A DNA stretch of 64,000 nt, taken from positions 1 through 64,000 of the forward strand of contig JABDFC010000001.1 in NCBI GenBank assembly GCA_013286785.1, given 5' to 3'. Shown piece after piece: positions 10,490 through 21,402 of this stretch. The notes beneath the pieces were generated by a model. It worked only from the letters and a program-made list of their open reading frames with translations, was not told where the DNA came from and ran no database searches. The stretch is from Gammaproteobacteria bacterium. Lineage in GTDB: Bacteria; Pseudomonadota; Gammaproteobacteria; UBA6186; Azoamicaceae. Within the stretch, counting starts at the first letter, position 1; every line of letters begins with the position of its first letter. The position numbers and the translations under genes were made by a program.

Positions 10490-12448
10490 ATGCAAATTTC
10501 ATACGACTACAATCAGTTATCCCAGACTGAACAAAACCAAATTGAAGCCGAAATCAAAACAGATCTAGTAGAGCATTTATATCGATCTTCTCCCACAGGC
10601 ATCGTGGCCTCTTTCGTTACGGGAGCGAGCCTTTTTTCCTGCTTTTATTTTTTAAGTCACAACATCAATAATACCATCATATCAAGTTGGTACGCTGGCT
10701 TTAATTTTATAATTTTGCTGGCCTGTCTCTTATATAAGTGCTACCGAAAACTGCCCTCCAAACTCGAAGTTCAACAATGGGAATTCTTACTTTCCACAGT
10801 GCTGTCTCTTTATGCCGTTTTTTACGGCTCTTGTATTTATTTCATTGCACAAGAACCTAATCCCACCAATCAATTCTTGGCAATTGGCATTCTAGTCATG
10901 ATCGCCGCAGCACTTGGAACCAGTACAGTTGGGTTTTTCAAATTAGGTATTGTGTGCGTCAGTTTTATTTTAATCCCTGTAGCCGCTTGGTTTTTTTTAC
11001 AACCGGCGACTTATTACAAAGCCAGCACTGTTATGGTGGTTGTCTATTATGCTTTTCTCTTAGGAATGAACCGTCGCAGCACAGAATGGCTAAACCACTC
11101 TTTAAAACTAAAGCTTGAGAATACGTTATTCACACATCAAGCAAACTTCGACCTATTAACGGATCTCCCGAATCAACGTCTTCTGACCAAATATATCGAA
11201 CAAGCGGTCAAAAATTCAAATGGACGCAAAGAAAGCTTTGCTTTAGTTTGCTTCGCAATTAACCGCCTTGAAATTTTTAACAACAGCTTGGGCTATTATG
11301 CAGGTGATCTTATTATTAATTCTGTCGCAAAAAGACTGAAATCACAATTGAGCGCTGAAAATAACGAAGATACAATACAAAGAATTTTAACGAGACCACG
11401 CCCGGATGCTTTTACTATTTTATTCAGCCCCATCAATATTGCTAATACCGAAAAAGAAGTGCAAAGTTTGTTTACAGTCTTGGAAAAACCATTTCATTTA
11501 GGCAACCAAGAATCTCGATTGACCGCCAGTGCAGGCGTCACAATTTTCCCTAAAGATTCTCCCGATCCTGAAAAATTGCTAAGCAACACCTACGCTGCAA
11601 TGCTAGAAGCAAAAGCCTCCGGTGGCAATCAAGTCGCATATTACCAGACAAACATGACGAGTAAAGCTCCATTATTATTGGAACTGGAACGAGATCTGAG
11701 TGAAGCCTTAGATAAACAGGAATTTGAAGTTTATTATCAACCCATCGTTGACTTGCAATTAGGTTTGATAAATGAAGCTGAAGCGCTCATCCGTTGGAAT
11801 CACCCAAGACGCGGTATTGTTCCCCCTAATGATTTTATCCCAATGGCTGAAGAGACCGGCCTGATTATCCCGATGGGAGAATGGGTGTTAGAACAAGCCT
11901 CTGCTCAAGCCAAACAATGGCATAAGCAAGGCTATAAATCGATGAAAGTTGCCATTAACCTTTCGCCCAAACAGCTTAGACAAGGTAATCTTATCGCAGC
12001 TATTGACCGAGTGCTAAAAAAGACGGGAGTTGATCCTACCAAGCTGGAACTAGAGCTCACTGAGACAGCCATACTCGATGAAAGTCTGTCTCCTTTGGTC
12101 AAGGAAATATCACGACGCGGCATTGCCTTAGCCATTGATGACTTTGGAACCGGCTATTCCGGTTTAAGTTATCTGAAATATTTTCAGATTGATAAAATTA
12201 AAATCGATAAATCATTTATTGACGATGTTGTTACGAATAATGACAGTGCAACCATTGTTTCTGCCACACTTGCAATGGCTAAGGAACTTGGCATTAAAAC
12301 ACTCGCAGAAGGCGTTGAAACCATAGAGCAATTGAGGTTCTTAAAAGAAAGAGGCTGCCAGTTCATACAAGGCTATTATTTTAGTAAACCCCTAAAAATA
12401 CAAAATTTCACGGAACTTCTGCGTCACGGAGTCACAGAAAAACTCTAG
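10490..12448 (+). CDS. Membrane-bound cyclic-di-GMP phosphodiesterase (degenerate GGDEF plus EAL)
   Basis: This 652-residue protein should degrade cyclic di-GMP. Residues about 38-195 form six or so membrane segments. A GGDEF domain follows (about 215-385), but the active-site loop reads RPRPDAF (302-308) instead of GGDEF, so it should not make c-di-GMP. The EAL domain (about 400-645) looks active: EALIRW at 431, AINLSP, ELTE, DDFGTGYSGLSYLK and AEGVET are all present. The gene stands alone, with a TATAAT box 48 bases upstream of the start. An inactive GGDEF often acts as a GTP-binding allosteric module, which is inference here. Confidence 0.92.
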   Translation: MQISYDYNQLSQTEQNQIEAEIKTDLVEHLYRSSPTGIVASFVTGASLFSCFYFLSHNINNTIISSWYAGFNFIILLACLLYKCYRKLPSKLEVQQWEFLLSTVLSLYAVFYGSCIYFIAQEPNPTNQFLAIGILVMIAAALGTSTVGFFKLGIVCVSFILIPVAAWFFLQPATYYKASTVMVVVYYAFLLGMNRRSTEWLNHSLKLKLENTLFTHQANFDLLTDLPNQRLLTKYIEQAVKNSNGRKESFALVCFAINRLEIFNNSLGYYAGDLIINSVAKRLKSQLSAENNEDTIQRILTRPRPDAFTILFSPINIANTEKEVQSLFTVLEKPFHLGNQESRLTASAGVTIFPKDSPDPEKLLSNTYAAMLEAKASGGNQVAYYQTNMTSKAPLLLELERDLSEALDKQEFEVYYQPIVDLQLGLINEAEALIRWNHPRRGIVPPNDFIPMAEETGLIIPMGEWVLEQASAQAKQWHKQGYKSMKVAINLSPKQLRQGNLIAAIDRVLKKTGVDPTKLELELTETAILDESLSPLVKEISRRGIALAIDDFGTGYSGLSYLKYFQIDKIKIDKSFIDDVVTNNDSATIVSATLAMAKELGIKTLAEGVETIEQLRFLKERGCQFIQGYYFSKPLKIQNFTELLRHGVTEKL

Positions 12449-12514
12449 AACTTCCCTGCAGATAGCCGATCCCCCTCCATTTACCCTTTCAACAGGACAA
12501 AATAGCCCAAAAAT

Positions 12515-12540
12515 TGTTAGTTTTTTAACAAAAACTAACA
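12515..12540. promoter_or_regulatory. 11-bp perfect inverted repeat upstream of the FadL-like gene
   Basis: TGTTAGTTTTT (12515-12525) and AAAAACTAACA (12530-12540) form a perfect 11-base inverted repeat with a 4-base loop. It lies in the promoter region of the FadL-like gene, just before TATACT and TATAAG boxes near 12558-12575. It has no T tract on the plus strand, so an operator is more likely than a terminator for the gene before it. Confidence 0.5.
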
Positions 12541-12611
12541 AAAAACTCTATTCCCATCTATACTCCTTATAAGCAGTACATTACCGCCTAAAAAACCACG
12601 GAGGGTTTTAG

Positions 12612-13901
12612 ATGAAAGTTCGGAATCATCACTTTTATAAGCAACTGGCTGTTCTAACCGCTTTAGGCAGTCTTAGCCAAACCAGCTGGGCTGGCGGCTT
12701 TCTACTGATCGAGCAAAATGTCACTAACCTAGGAACTGCTTACGCGGGATCCGCTTCATTAGCAGAAGATGCCAGTACCAATTATTACAACTCCGCTGGG
12801 CTAACCAGGCTTAACCAAGAACAAATCGTCGCGGGTGGTGTTTTAGTCATCCCTAATACCAAGCTACAGGTTGATAACGCTGTCTCCACATTTGGAACCC
12901 CCTTATCCCCCAGCTCAGGGCAAACCCGGCCCAGTGACAATGCCCTCATCCCTTCCCTGCATTATGCCAAGCGAATAAATGAAGGTTGGGTCTTTGGGTT
13001 CAGCGCTACCCCTATTTTTGGTTCAAAAACCATTTACAAAAACGATTCTATCGCTCGTTATATGGCGACTCGCTCAGAAATGATGACGGTTAATTTAGGC
13101 CCCAGTCTTGCTTATGAGTGCGGACATGGATTCTCGCTGGGAGCCGGTGTAGACGCTGCTTATTTGATTGCAAAATTAGACAGCCGTATTGGATTCGGTA
13201 ATACCTCGACAGACGGATTTTCTGAAAACACGGTTAGCAACTGGGGTGTAGGATACCATATCGGCGCCTTATACGAAATGACCGATGACACGCGCTTTGG
13301 CCTCCAGTTCCGCTCGAAGCTCAGTGTTAAGGGTAAAGGAGACTCATTAACCCAATTTTCTTCTGTGGCTCCGCTGGTCCGTCAAGGCGTTAAGGCTAAC
13401 ATTGATCTCCCAGAAAGCGTGCTATTTAGTCTCTATCACGCTTTTAATGATCAATGGGCCGTGATGTCAGATGTTCAATGGACTCGTTGGAACCGTTTCA
13501 AACAAGTGAATTTGACTTATGACAATGGAACGCAGCAAATTGCGCCCGAGAATTATAAAAATAACTACCGCGTCTCTTTGGGGGGCAGCTACCAATACAA
13601 TGAACGATGGCGGCTGAAAGCAGGAGCACTCTTTGACAAAAGTGCTTCACGTGATGGGTACCGAAATATTATGATCCCCGAACAAGATATTACCGCGGGA
13701 GCTTTGGGTGCTCAATATCGAGTCAGTTCAGCATTGGCAGTGGAATTTGGTTATCTTCATGCTTTCTATAAGAACGCCAATATTAGACAAGTCGCACCCA
13801 CTGCAGTCAATGCTCCACAAGGGGCACAAAGCTTGAACGGTACAGTGAAAAATCAAATGGACTTATTTGGCCTACAATTGACCTGGGACATTAAGGCCTA
13901 A
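12612..13901 (+). CDS. FadL/OmpP1-family outer-membrane transporter
   Basis: This 429-residue outer-membrane protein belongs to the FadL family, which imports long-chain fatty acids or other hydrophobic compounds. It has a signal peptide (about residues 1-27, ending SQTSWA) followed by GGFLLIEQNVTNLGTAYAGSAS, the N-terminal plug signature, and DASTNYYNSAGLTRL, the family's NPA-type motif with NSA. The C-terminus ends in an amphipathic strand with aromatic residues. It is followed 28 bases later by a clear terminator, so it is monocistronic. The start ATG follows GGAGGG at good distance. No fad genes are nearby, so the exact substrate is open. Confidence 0.9.
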   Translation: MKVRNHHFYKQLAVLTALGSLSQTSWAGGFLLIEQNVTNLGTAYAGSASLAEDASTNYYNSAGLTRLNQEQIVAGGVLVIPNTKLQVDNAVSTFGTPLSPSSGQTRPSDNALIPSLHYAKRINEGWVFGFSATPIFGSKTIYKNDSIARYMATRSEMMTVNLGPSLAYECGHGFSLGAGVDAAYLIAKLDSRIGFGNTSTDGFSENTVSNWGVGYHIGALYEMTDDTRFGLQFRSKLSVKGKGDSLTQFSSVAPLVRQGVKANIDLPESVLFSLYHAFNDQWAVMSDVQWTRWNRFKQVNLTYDNGTQQIAPENYKNNYRVSLGGSYQYNERWRLKAGALFDKSASRDGYRNIMIPEQDITAGALGAQYRVSSALAVEFGYLHAFYKNANIRQVAPTAVNAPQGAQSLNGTVKNQMDLFGLQLTWDIKA

Positions 13902-13929
13902 ACAGCGTTTCTCTTTATGACACTCTGTC

Positions 13930-13959
13930 GGGTGAGCTTAAAAAACTCACCCTTTTTTT
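13930..13959 (+). terminator. Rho-independent terminator after the FadL-like gene
   Basis: The stem GGGTGAG (13930-13936) and CTCACCC (13946-13952) encloses a 9-base loop and is followed directly by seven T residues. This is a textbook intrinsic terminator on the plus strand. Confidence 0.92.
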
Positions 13960-14139
13960 ATTCAATTTTTTTAAAAAAATACCGGTGAAGTTACAGACTT
14001 TTTGAGTGCATAAGCAGTGACAATTTTTATTGAAAACTCAGGAAGATACATCAAAAACTTGATCTTAGTGCACGAAAGAGTATAATGCTTTGGTTCGAAC
14101 ATATCTGGATCAAATAAAACGAATTCAAAGCAGGCATTC

Positions 14140-16983
14140 ATGAAAAGACACACTCAGCCAACAAAAACGACTCCCCCTCAAAAATCCCTGGCTGAACAAG
14201 TCGCAGAATTCCAAACATTAGCAAAGAGAGCGAATGTTCTCGATGGACTTGCCCATCATTGTTATACAACCAACGACATGAAAAAAGCGCGTGTTTTTTA
14301 CCTACAACAACTTGAAGTGCTCAACCTTCTCAACACTCTGCTCCCGACAGTGGCAAGTGAAATCTCTGCTGATTTTAGCAACAACTTTCTAAATACCCAT
14401 TATATGCTGGCAAAAGCTTATTTTGACTCGGAGGATTATCCCAATACAAAAATCCATCTGGCTGCTGTACAACAACGCAGCGCCGTCTATCAATACCACA
14501 GTATTCAGTGTCTGCTGGGGTATAGCGCGTACAGGCAAGCGAATTACGGCACAGCAGAAGTTCATCTGAGAATGGCTTGTCAAGCAGTGCTGGGGCAAGA
14601 ATTCGTCGGATTTGATTATTACCTCTTAGCAGTAGGCCTGCAAGCAGGACATTTTAAACGCACACCAGAAGAACAACAGCCCGAAACATTAATAACCTAT
14701 TGGTCTAGATCTTTAGCACACCGACCTCAAGAAACCCGTCTTGCCTTAGGAACCTATTATGCCAAAGATCTGGGGGATGTCGAAAAAGGCATTGAGACTT
14801 TAAAGAGTGACGCAGATTCAGGCTCCGTAGAGGCCTGCGCACGAATAGCACCCTGGTATTTAAGCTTAAACAATATTGAATCCTATATTTTTTACAGTGA
14901 AAAAGCGGCTCGTTTGGGGGATGCCACGACTGCTTTTAACTTAGGATACTTTTTTGATATTGGGAAGGAAACACCGCGTGATCCCCTTCGTGCCCTGTAT
15001 TGGTACAATGTCGCTAAAGATCTAAACTTTCCCGCAGCTTTTCATAACCTGGCCTGTAAATATCTCGCAGGGGAAGATGTTGAAAAAGATGAAGTGCAGG
15101 CTGTCGCCCTGTACACTGAAGCAACTGCGCTAGACTATGCGCCTTCCATCAATGATCTCGGCCGGTGCCACCGTTATGGCTTGGGAAATCTGGCCCCTGA
15201 TCGAGCCCAAGCGATGGAATTGTATCGCCGTGCCTACGAAAAAGGGCTGATCCAATCTGGGCATAATTTGGCTTTTCATACTTTTGAGGAGAGTGCGTCT
15301 GAACCAGAATTGGTTCGAAAAAAAGCATTAACTGAAGAAGCCATCACCGTTTGGACTGCCGTTAGCGACCAAAATCATCTCTTGGCTTCTTTAAATCTTG
15401 CCTTTATCTATCAGGGTGGCTTAGGCGGCGTCCCTCCAAATTTCGACCGAGCAGAATTTTATTACTTGCGTGCGAGAGCTCTGGGTGCCGCACAAGCTCA
15501 CTCAGGTCTAGCCATTTTATACCTCAATGAATTTTCAGAAACAAGAGATCAAGCGCTCTCCCAAGCCTTATTAGAAAAATTTAAACAAGCCATTTATTTT
15601 GGTCGAAGCCAAGGAGATGAGCTTTCTGAAGGCATTCATCAATCCTTAGTAGCATGTAAGGACTATACGGCTGTCTTTGAACAATACAAAGTACTACAAC
15701 ATCAACACTGTATTCAAGAAAATAACAACATCTTAGGAATTGCGGCAGACGCCACTCTCAGCCCAGAACGGCGGATCCAACAAATATTTTCCAGTTCTCT
15801 CAGCAAAGATTTGGATACGATTAATTTGTCAACCCTGATGTATATCATTGGGAAGTTGTTCAAAGAATCGGATTTTAGCCCTGCTTTTTTGAGCGCTCAT
15901 TTTGAAAAATTAATGCGCATTCTGGCTCGCATCCAAAGACAGGCAGAACATTTTAATACTTTCAGTCTCATCAATATTATGCAAGGATTGACAGCCTTGG
16001 CACTAGATCCCACTCAAACGGCCTTGGTCAACTTAATCACGATATTAACTCATCAAATCAAACTAAAAATCAGTGAACCTGATTTTACATTAGAACAATT
16101 GTTAACTCTATTAAATGCCATAGCTGGGCTTGGAGTCAAACACCCTGACTTGACAGAACTGAGTCAAATACTCGCTAAAAAGGCAATGGGTTTTTCGTTT
16201 GATTCGGATAAAATTGGCCGTTTTCTTTATTCGTTAGCGGTATTAGAAAATCATCATCGCACCCCGCAAAATAACTCCGGCCTTTTTCCACTTGAAATAC
16301 TGCAAAAAGCAATGAGTCAAATCCCTAAACCTGCTACAGTCACCTCCCCAATTGTTTTAAACCAATTATACATGGGTCTTTTTTACTGGGGGAATGTCTT
16401 AAAGATAGAACCGGACGGTGTAACCAGTGCAACGGTCAGCGACTATTTTAAGCCGGATGTTGTCAGGACACTCCAACAAGCCTCACAACACAGTTTTACT
16501 TCAAAACCTAGAATGACTCAATTACAAAGACAAGTCACTGTTGCAGTCAAAAAAGAATTGCCTAAGGCACGCTCTGAATATTTTATCCGGAATTTACCTG
16601 TCGATATCTTTATTGAAAATTGCTGTTTTATCCAAGTCAATGGGCCCAGACACTTTTTGTTTGATCCCACTCGAAAAACCAAAACTCCCGCACCCAAGGA
16701 CTTATTGCGCAAAAGACTGTTATCCCAGATGGTACCCGAACCAGGGGTTGACGTTCCCTTTGATGATTGGGAAGATGCTGTCTCAAGACGAGCCACTACA
16801 ACGTATCTTCGACAGTTATTGAAAGATTTCCTAAAGCAGACCACAACTCTACCACCTGTGGGTGAAGGATCGGTAACCTTTGATTACTCAGAAAAATCAA
16901 ACCAAACACGAAAGTCAGGCAATACTGTTTCTCAAATATCTGGACAATCCAGTTCTCGTTCCAATATTTCAAACTTTCAATGA
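14140..16983 (+). CDS. Sel1-repeat protein with helical region and C-terminal RAP domain (candidate effector)
   Basis: This 947-residue protein has three parts. Residues about 25-200 are TPR-like. Residues about 200-500 hold Sel1-type repeats (for example [19 protein letters not shown] and the following [21 protein letters not shown] units). Residues about 560-740 form a second helical-repeat region that resembles the helical arrays preceding RAP domains. Residues about 822-885 look like a RAP domain: [15 protein letters not shown], then [10 protein letters not shown] and VPFDDWED, matching the I-E-V-x-G-x-x-H-F, L-K-R-R-x-L and W-E/D pattern. RAP proteins are mainly organellar RNA regulators of eukaryotes. 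The C-terminal tail is Ser/Thr/Asn-rich. The 3' end overlaps convergent gcvPB by 7 bases. The architecture suggests a secreted effector or an RNA-binding protein; neither is proven. Confidence 0.72.
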   Translation: MKRHTQPTKTTPPQKSLAEQVAEFQTLAKRANVLDGLAHHCYTTNDMKKARVFYLQQLEVLNLLNTLLPTVASEISADFSNNFLNTHYMLAKAYFDSEDYPNTKIHLAAVQQRSAVYQYHSIQCLLGYSAYRQANYGTAEVHLRMACQAVLGQEFVGFDYYLLAVGLQAGHFKRTPEEQQPETLITYWSRSLAHRPQETRLALGTYYAKDLGDVEKGIETLKSDADSGSVEACARIAPWYLSLNNIESYIFYSEKAARLGDATTAFNLGYFFDIGKETPRDPLRALYWYNVAKDLNFPAAFHNLACKYLAGEDVEKDEVQAVALYTEATALDYAPSINDLGRCHRYGLGNLAPDRAQAMELYRRAYEKGLIQSGHNLAFHTFEESASEPELVRKKALTEEAITVWTAVSDQNHLLASLNLAFIYQGGLGGVPPNFDRAEFYYLRARALGAAQAHSGLAILYLNEFSETRDQALSQALLEKFKQAIYFGRSQGDELSEGIHQSLVACKDYTAVFEQYKVLQHQHCIQENNNILGIAADATLSPERRIQQIFSSSLSKDLDTINLSTLMYIIGKLFKESDFSPAFLSAHFEKLMRILARIQRQAEHFNTFSLINIMQGLTALALDPTQTALVNLITILTHQIKLKISEPDFTLEQLLTLLNAIAGLGVKHPDLTELSQILAKKAMGFSFDSDKIGRFLYSLAVLENHHRTPQNNSGLFPLEILQKAMSQIPKPATVTSPIVLNQLYMGLFYWGNVLKIEPDGVTSATVSDYFKPDVVRTLQQASQHSFTSKPRMTQLQRQVTVAVKKELPKARSEYFIRNLPVDIFIENCCFIQVNGPRHFLFDPTRKTKTPAPKDLLRKRLLSQMVPEPGVDVPFDDWEDAVSRRATTTYLRQLLKDFLKQTTTLPPVGEGSVTFDYSEKSNQTRKSGNTVSQISGQSSSRSNISNFQ

Positions 16984-18428
16984 GCCCACTCATAAACAAC
17001 ATCTAGTTCTCGTGCGGCTTTTACATCATCTAAGCGCACGACCGGCAGTGTGTGCGGGGCTGTTCTTACTATCTCTGGTGTTTCTTTCATTTCTCTTCTT
17101 AAGTCTTTTAAAACTTCGACAAAGTGATCCAGCTCTTCTTTGGTTTCGGTTTCGGTGGGTTCGATTAACCAACATTCTGGCACAGAGAGTGGAAAATAAG
17201 TCGTCGGCGCATGACACCCAAAATCTAAGATTCGTTTGGCTAAATCCATGGCATTCACCCCGAATTCTTTGGCTTCTCGTTTTAACGTTAGTACGAATTC
17301 GTGTGCAGCACGACGCTCAGGATAGGCCAAAGTATATCCCAATTGCTGCAGCCTCTTCCTAAGATAATTCGCATTTAAAACGGAATATTCACTAACTCGC
17401 GCCAAACCTTCCCGCCCTAACAAACGAAGATAAAGATAGGCTCGTATAATAATCCCTGCATTGCCCATAAAAGTCGAAAGCCGACCAATGGTATGCGGTC
17501 TTTCTTTTTCTGTTAACCAATGGTAGTGATCATTTTGCTTATCCACCATTGGAATCGGCAAATACGGCAACAGCCGTTCATTCACTGCCACTGGACCTGC
17601 TCCAGGTCCACCACTGCCGTGCGGGGTTGCAAAAGTTTTATGTAAATTCATGTGCATGACATCAAACCCCATATCCCCCGGGCGACATCTGCCTAAAATC
17701 GCATTCAGATTTGCACCATCATAATACAGTAAAGCCCCCGCTTCATGGACAATCTCTGCAACCCTTTGAATATTTTCTTCGAACAACCCTAAGGTTGAAG
17801 GGTTGGTGAGCATAATTCCAGCTGTTTTCGGTGAGATCGCTTTTTTTAAGGCTGTTATGTCTAAATTTCCCTGTGAGTCTGTGGGAATTTCCTTAACTTT
17901 ATAAGCACACATCGCAGCCGAAGCAGGATTGGTTCCATGCGCTGAGTCTGGCACTAACATTTCATTTCGTTCATCTTCACCCCGTGCGTGATGATACGCT
18001 TTGATCATGAGAACGCCTGCAAATTCTCCAGCGGCACCTGCCATGGGTGTGAGTGAAACGCCTTTCATCCCCGTGATCTCTTTTAACATTTCTTGGAAAT
18101 CAAAAGCGATAGCCATAAATCCTTGACTGTGCGACAGAGAAGCCAATGGGTGACGCGATAAAAATCCTGTTAAGGAAGCCATCCGATGAATACCCCGAGG
18201 ATTATATTTCATCGTACACGATCCTAAGGGGTAAAAATGGGAATCAATTGAAAAATTCTTTTGTGACAACTGCGTATAGTGCCTCACCACTTGTAGTTCG
18301 GACACCTCGGGCAAAGATAACGGCTCTTCACGCAAAAAATGTTTCGGAATATCCGAGCAATCTCCCATGGCTTCTGATCTATGGTGCGCGGTATGGCGGC
18401 CTTTTTTGGACTTCTCAAAGATCAGCAT
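16977..18428 (-). CDS. gcvPB: Glycine dehydrogenase (decarboxylating) subunit 2
   Basis: This is the C-terminal half of the split P protein of the glycine cleavage system, which decarboxylates glycine with PLP and passes the aminomethyl group to lipoyl-GcvH. It has 483 residues, the usual size for subunit 2. The PLP lysine is K264 in [17 protein letters not shown], and [10 protein letters not shown] and [12 protein letters not shown] are conserved. It is the last gene of the gcvT-gcvH-gcvPA-gcvPB operon and overlaps gcvPA by 7 bases. Its stop overlaps the end of the convergent Sel1/RAP gene, with no terminator visible between them. Confidence 0.97.
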   Translation of the reverse strand: MLIFEKSKKGRHTAHHRSEAMGDCSDIPKHFLREEPLSLPEVSELQVVRHYTQLSQKNFSIDSHFYPLGSCTMKYNPRGIHRMASLTGFLSRHPLASLSHSQGFMAIAFDFQEMLKEITGMKGVSLTPMAGAAGEFAGVLMIKAYHHARGEDERNEMLVPDSAHGTNPASAAMCAYKVKEIPTDSQGNLDITALKKAISPKTAGIMLTNPSTLGLFEENIQRVAEIVHEAGALLYYDGANLNAILGRCRPGDMGFDVMHMNLHKTFATPHGSGGPGAGPVAVNERLLPYLPIPMVDKQNDHYHWLTEKERPHTIGRLSTFMGNAGIIIRAYLYLRLLGREGLARVSEYSVLNANYLRKRLQQLGYTLAYPERRAAHEFVLTLKREAKEFGVNAMDLAKRILDFGCHAPTTYFPLSVPECWLIEPTETETKEELDHFVEVLKDLRREMKETPEIVRTAPHTLPVVRLDDVKAARELDVVYEWAH

Positions 18429-19795
18429 GCCACACCTTTTGCCAGGATCTTCTGTAGCGCGGCTGAAAAAACCTGGATATCAACTGCTGTTTTTGTTTCG
18501 GTCGCACAAACCAAAAAGCATTCACCGAGCTCTGGATAATGATCCGTTAATGAAAATCCGGGTTCAATGCCTTCTGCCTGTAATTGCGCGCAAACGGATT
18601 TCACGGGCAATGGTAAATGGATCACCCCTTCGTGAAAAAAAGGACTGTCAAACACAACCGTAATTCCTGGAATCGCGCGCAACGCTTCTAGTAACTGGCG
18701 CGTTCGCGTATGGCTTGCAATCGCTACCTGTTTTAATCCTTCCGCGCCTAATAAACTGAGATACAGTGTCGCAGCAATCACCAATAAACCTTGATTGGTG
18801 CAAATATTCGAAGTGGCTTTGGAACGACGAATATGCTGCTCGCGCGCTTGTAACGTTAAGGTAAACCCTTCTTTGCCATTGCGATCTCGGGTTCGGCCTA
18901 CCAAACGCCCGGGTAATTGGCGAATGAGTTTTTTTTGGCAGCATAAAAATCCAAAGTAAGGCCCCCCAGAAGCTAAGGGAACGCCCAAAGGTTGGCCTTC
19001 GCCACACACAATGTCCGCCCCCTGTTTCCCCCACTGTCCTGGCGGTTTTAAGAGTGCCATACTCATGGGATTCACCACACCCACCACCAGCGCACCCTGT
19101 TGATGTGCCCAATCCGTTAAGTCATCTACCGCTTCTAACGTGCCAAAAAAATTGGGTTGTGGGATTACTAAAGCTGCAAGCTGTTGATCAGAATAAAGGC
19201 TTAATTGCTCAACCAGCGTTTGCCCCTTTCCCAGGTCAAACGGGATTTCCAGAATTTCGATGTGTTGCACCCGGACAATCGTTTTAATGACCTGTCGATA
19301 AAATGGATGAACGCTGCGTGGAATTAAAACGCGACGAATGTTTGAATTTGATTGACACCGAATTGCCATTAAAATCGCTTCGGCTAAAGACGAAGCGCCA
19401 TCATATAACGAGGCATTCGACACTGGCATGGCCATTAAATGCGCCATCATACTTTGGTATTCATACAACAGTTGGAGTGTTCCTTGACTGGCCTCCGCTT
19501 GATAGGGCGTATACGCCGTCATCCACTCTCCCCTAGAAGCAATCTCCCAAACGACCGCTGGAATATGGTGTTCGTATGCCCCCGCACCGGTAAAATTTAA
19601 CCGAATTTCATCTTGCTTGGCTCGATCCTGCATTTGTCTTTGCAAGGACATTTCGTTAACAGCGGGCGCAAGCCGCGACCAATCACTGTGTTGTAATGAA
19701 GGGGGGATTTCCGCAAACAATTGATCCGTCGAACTCAACCCAATCGTTTCTAACATCAAACGGATGTCGTCTTGGGTGTGGGGAATAAACGGCAT
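18422..19795 (-). CDS. gcvPA: Glycine dehydrogenase (decarboxylating) subunit 1
   Basis: This is the N-terminal half of the split glycine decarboxylase, 457 residues, typical for subunit 1. Signatures include [19 protein letters not shown] at the start, [35 protein letters not shown] in two parts, and [18 protein letters not shown]. It lacks the PLP lysine, as expected, because catalysis resides in subunit 2. E. coli has a single fused gcvP at this point in the same operon. It follows gcvH by 16 bases and overlaps gcvPB by 7 bases. Confidence 0.97.
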   Translation of the reverse strand: MPFIPHTQDDIRLMLETIGLSSTDQLFAEIPPSLQHSDWSRLAPAVNEMSLQRQMQDRAKQDEIRLNFTGAGAYEHHIPAVVWEIASRGEWMTAYTPYQAEASQGTLQLLYEYQSMMAHLMAMPVSNASLYDGASSLAEAILMAIRCQSNSNIRRVLIPRSVHPFYRQVIKTIVRVQHIEILEIPFDLGKGQTLVEQLSLYSDQQLAALVIPQPNFFGTLEAVDDLTDWAHQQGALVVGVVNPMSMALLKPPGQWGKQGADIVCGEGQPLGVPLASGGPYFGFLCCQKKLIRQLPGRLVGRTRDRNGKEGFTLTLQAREQHIRRSKATSNICTNQGLLVIAATLYLSLLGAEGLKQVAIASHTRTRQLLEALRAIPGITVVFDSPFFHEGVIHLPLPVKSVCAQLQAEGIEPGFSLTDHYPELGECFLVCATETKTAVDIQVFSAALQKILAKGVAC

Positions 19796-19811
19796 GTTGG
19801 ACCTCGATCAG

Positions 19812-20207
19812 TTAATCTTCGTCCTCTTCCATATAGTGGCTATAGTCGTCGGCGTCTAATAATTCACTCAACTCATCGGGATCCGCAGGATCCATTTTAT
19901 AAAGCCAGCCATCCCCATACGGATCGGAATTCACCAAGCTTGGTGATTCTTCTAAGTCCTCATTCACTTCTAAAATCTTGCCTGACAATGGGCTATACAC
20001 ATCTGAAGCGGCTTTGACCGATTCGATGACGCAGACTTCATCGGATGCATTGACTTTTACGCCAACATCCGGCAGATCCGCAAAAACCAACTCTCCGAGT
20101 TGAGCTTGCGCATGATCGGTAATGCCAATCACCACGGTGCCATCATCTTCCACCCGAACCCATTCATGGGTTTGGGTATATCGCAGTTCCGCAGGAACTC
20201 TGTTCAT
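19812..20207 (-). CDS. gcvH: Glycine cleavage system H protein
   Basis: GcvH carries the lipoyl arm that shuttles the aminomethyl group between the P and T proteins. It has 131 residues. The lipoylated lysine is K65 in VIESVKAASDVYSPLSG. The C-terminus is unusually acidic (DADDYSHYMEEDED). The start ATG overlaps the gcvT stop in an ATGA arrangement, so translation of the two is coupled. Confidence 0.97.
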   Translation of the reverse strand: MNRVPAELRYTQTHEWVRVEDDGTVVIGITDHAQAQLGELVFADLPDVGVKVNASDEVCVIESVKAASDVYSPLSGKILEVNEDLEESPSLVNSDPYGDGWLYKMDPADPDELSELLDADDYSHYMEEDED

Positions 20208-21277
20208 TTTTTTGCTCCTCTCACAAATGGTAACGGTGTCACCTTCGCCGGATGGGATTTCCCTCGAATATCCACCGAATACTCTGCTGAAACTTCAGAT
20301 ACTCGAGCCAAAGCAATCGCTTGCTTTAAAGTAGGTGAAAAAGACCCACTCGTTACTTCTCCCACTTTGACGCCATCGACTAACACGGCTTGATGACGCC
20401 GGCATACCCCTTTTTGTAATAATATTAAACCAATGAGCTTTGGCAAGAAACCCTCTGCTTTCGCTTTTTCACACGCATCTCGTCCGATAAATAACCGATT
20501 AGAAGGTTCAAAGGCAACTGTCCAAGCCAAATTAGATTCAAGGGGGGTAACCGACTCATCCATGTCTTGCCCATAGAGGTTAAACCCCGCTTCTAGACGC
20601 AAGGTGTCCCGCGCCCCTAAACCACACGGAAATACGCCTTCTTGTTCACACAAAGACCAAAACGGGTTAGCCTCTTCATTCGGGACAATCACTTCCAATC
20701 CATCTTCCCCGGTATAACCGGTTCTGGCAATAAAATATTCCCCGTGTTGAAAAAAATGAAAGGGACGAAGGGCTTGGATGGGTTCGTTCAACACAGGAAA
20801 AGCACGCCCGACTTTTTGTCGTGCTTCTGGACCTTGTACCGCCATCATCGCAAGATGCCGTTTCGGGACAATTTCAATGGAGAAATTGGCAGAATTTTGA
20901 GTGATCCAAGCGAGGTCTTTTTCGGTCGTGGCAGCATTGACCACCAATCGATAAACCTCGGGCGCAATATAATACACCATTAAATCGTCCAGAACTCCCC
21001 CTGCCGTATTTAACAAACACGTATATAACGCCTGCCCAGGTTCGGTTAATTTTTCGACGTTATTCGTCAGCAAATATTGTAAAGCCGCTTTTGCATCGCG
21101 ACCCTGAATATCGATAATGCCCATATGTGAGACATCAAAAATCCCGGCATTCTGACGCACATGATGATGCTCTTCGATTTGGGAACCATAGTGAAGCGGC
21201 ATCTCCCACCCGGCGAAATCGAGCATGACAGCATTATGTGCCAGGTGGATAGGATGGAGGACCGTTTTCTTGGGCAT
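20204..21277 (-). CDS. gcvT: Glycine cleavage system T protein (aminomethyltransferase)
   Basis: GcvT releases ammonia from the aminomethyl-lipoyl intermediate and transfers the one-carbon unit to tetrahydrofolate. It has 357 residues. Visible folate-binding signatures are MLDFAGWEMPLHYGSQIEEHH in two pieces, GIFDVSHMG, GYTGEDGLEV, and GLGARDTLRLEAGFNLYGQDMDE in pieces. It is the first gene of the gcv operon proper. The 125 bases between it and ubiI hold no recognisable glycine riboswitch, so the operon may be read through from pepP-ubiH-ubiI. Confidence 0.97.
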   Translation of the reverse strand: MPKKTVLHPIHLAHNAVMLDFAGWEMPLHYGSQIEEHHHVRQNAGIFDVSHMGIIDIQGRDAKAALQYLLTNNVEKLTEPGQALYTCLLNTAGGVLDDLMVYYIAPEVYRLVVNAATTEKDLAWITQNSANFSIEIVPKRHLAMMAVQGPEARQKVGRAFPVLNEPIQALRPFHFFQHGEYFIARTGYTGEDGLEVIVPNEEANPFWSLCEQEGVFPCGLGARDTLRLEAGFNLYGQDMDESVTPLESNLAWTVAFEPSNRLFIGRDACEKAKAEGFLPKLIGLILLQKGVCRRHQAVLVDGVKVGEVTSGSFSPTLKQAIALARVSEVSAEYSVDIRGKSHPAKVTPLPFVRGAKK

Positions 21278-21402
21278 TCAAAACCTCAATTCACACATGT
21301 TTTTTTCCCTGATGTTTGTTTATCACGACTTACACCTCATCATTCCCATAAAAAGGCTTTAAGGGTAGGGATGACTACTCGAAAAGAGCTGGTTTTACGC
21401 AT

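Noticed and set aside
16880..17362. 160-residue plus-strand frame across the Sel1/RAP and gcvPB ends
   Set aside because: It overlaps two supported genes out of frame and shows no family signature.
18648..19112. Long minus-strand frame inside gcvPA
   Set aside because: It is out of frame with the certain gcvPA gene and has the skewed composition of a shadow frame.
21278..21402. Possible glycine riboswitch before gcvT
   Set aside because: The gap is only 125 bases and shows none of the conserved GGAGAG or tandem-aptamer cores; nothing supports it.
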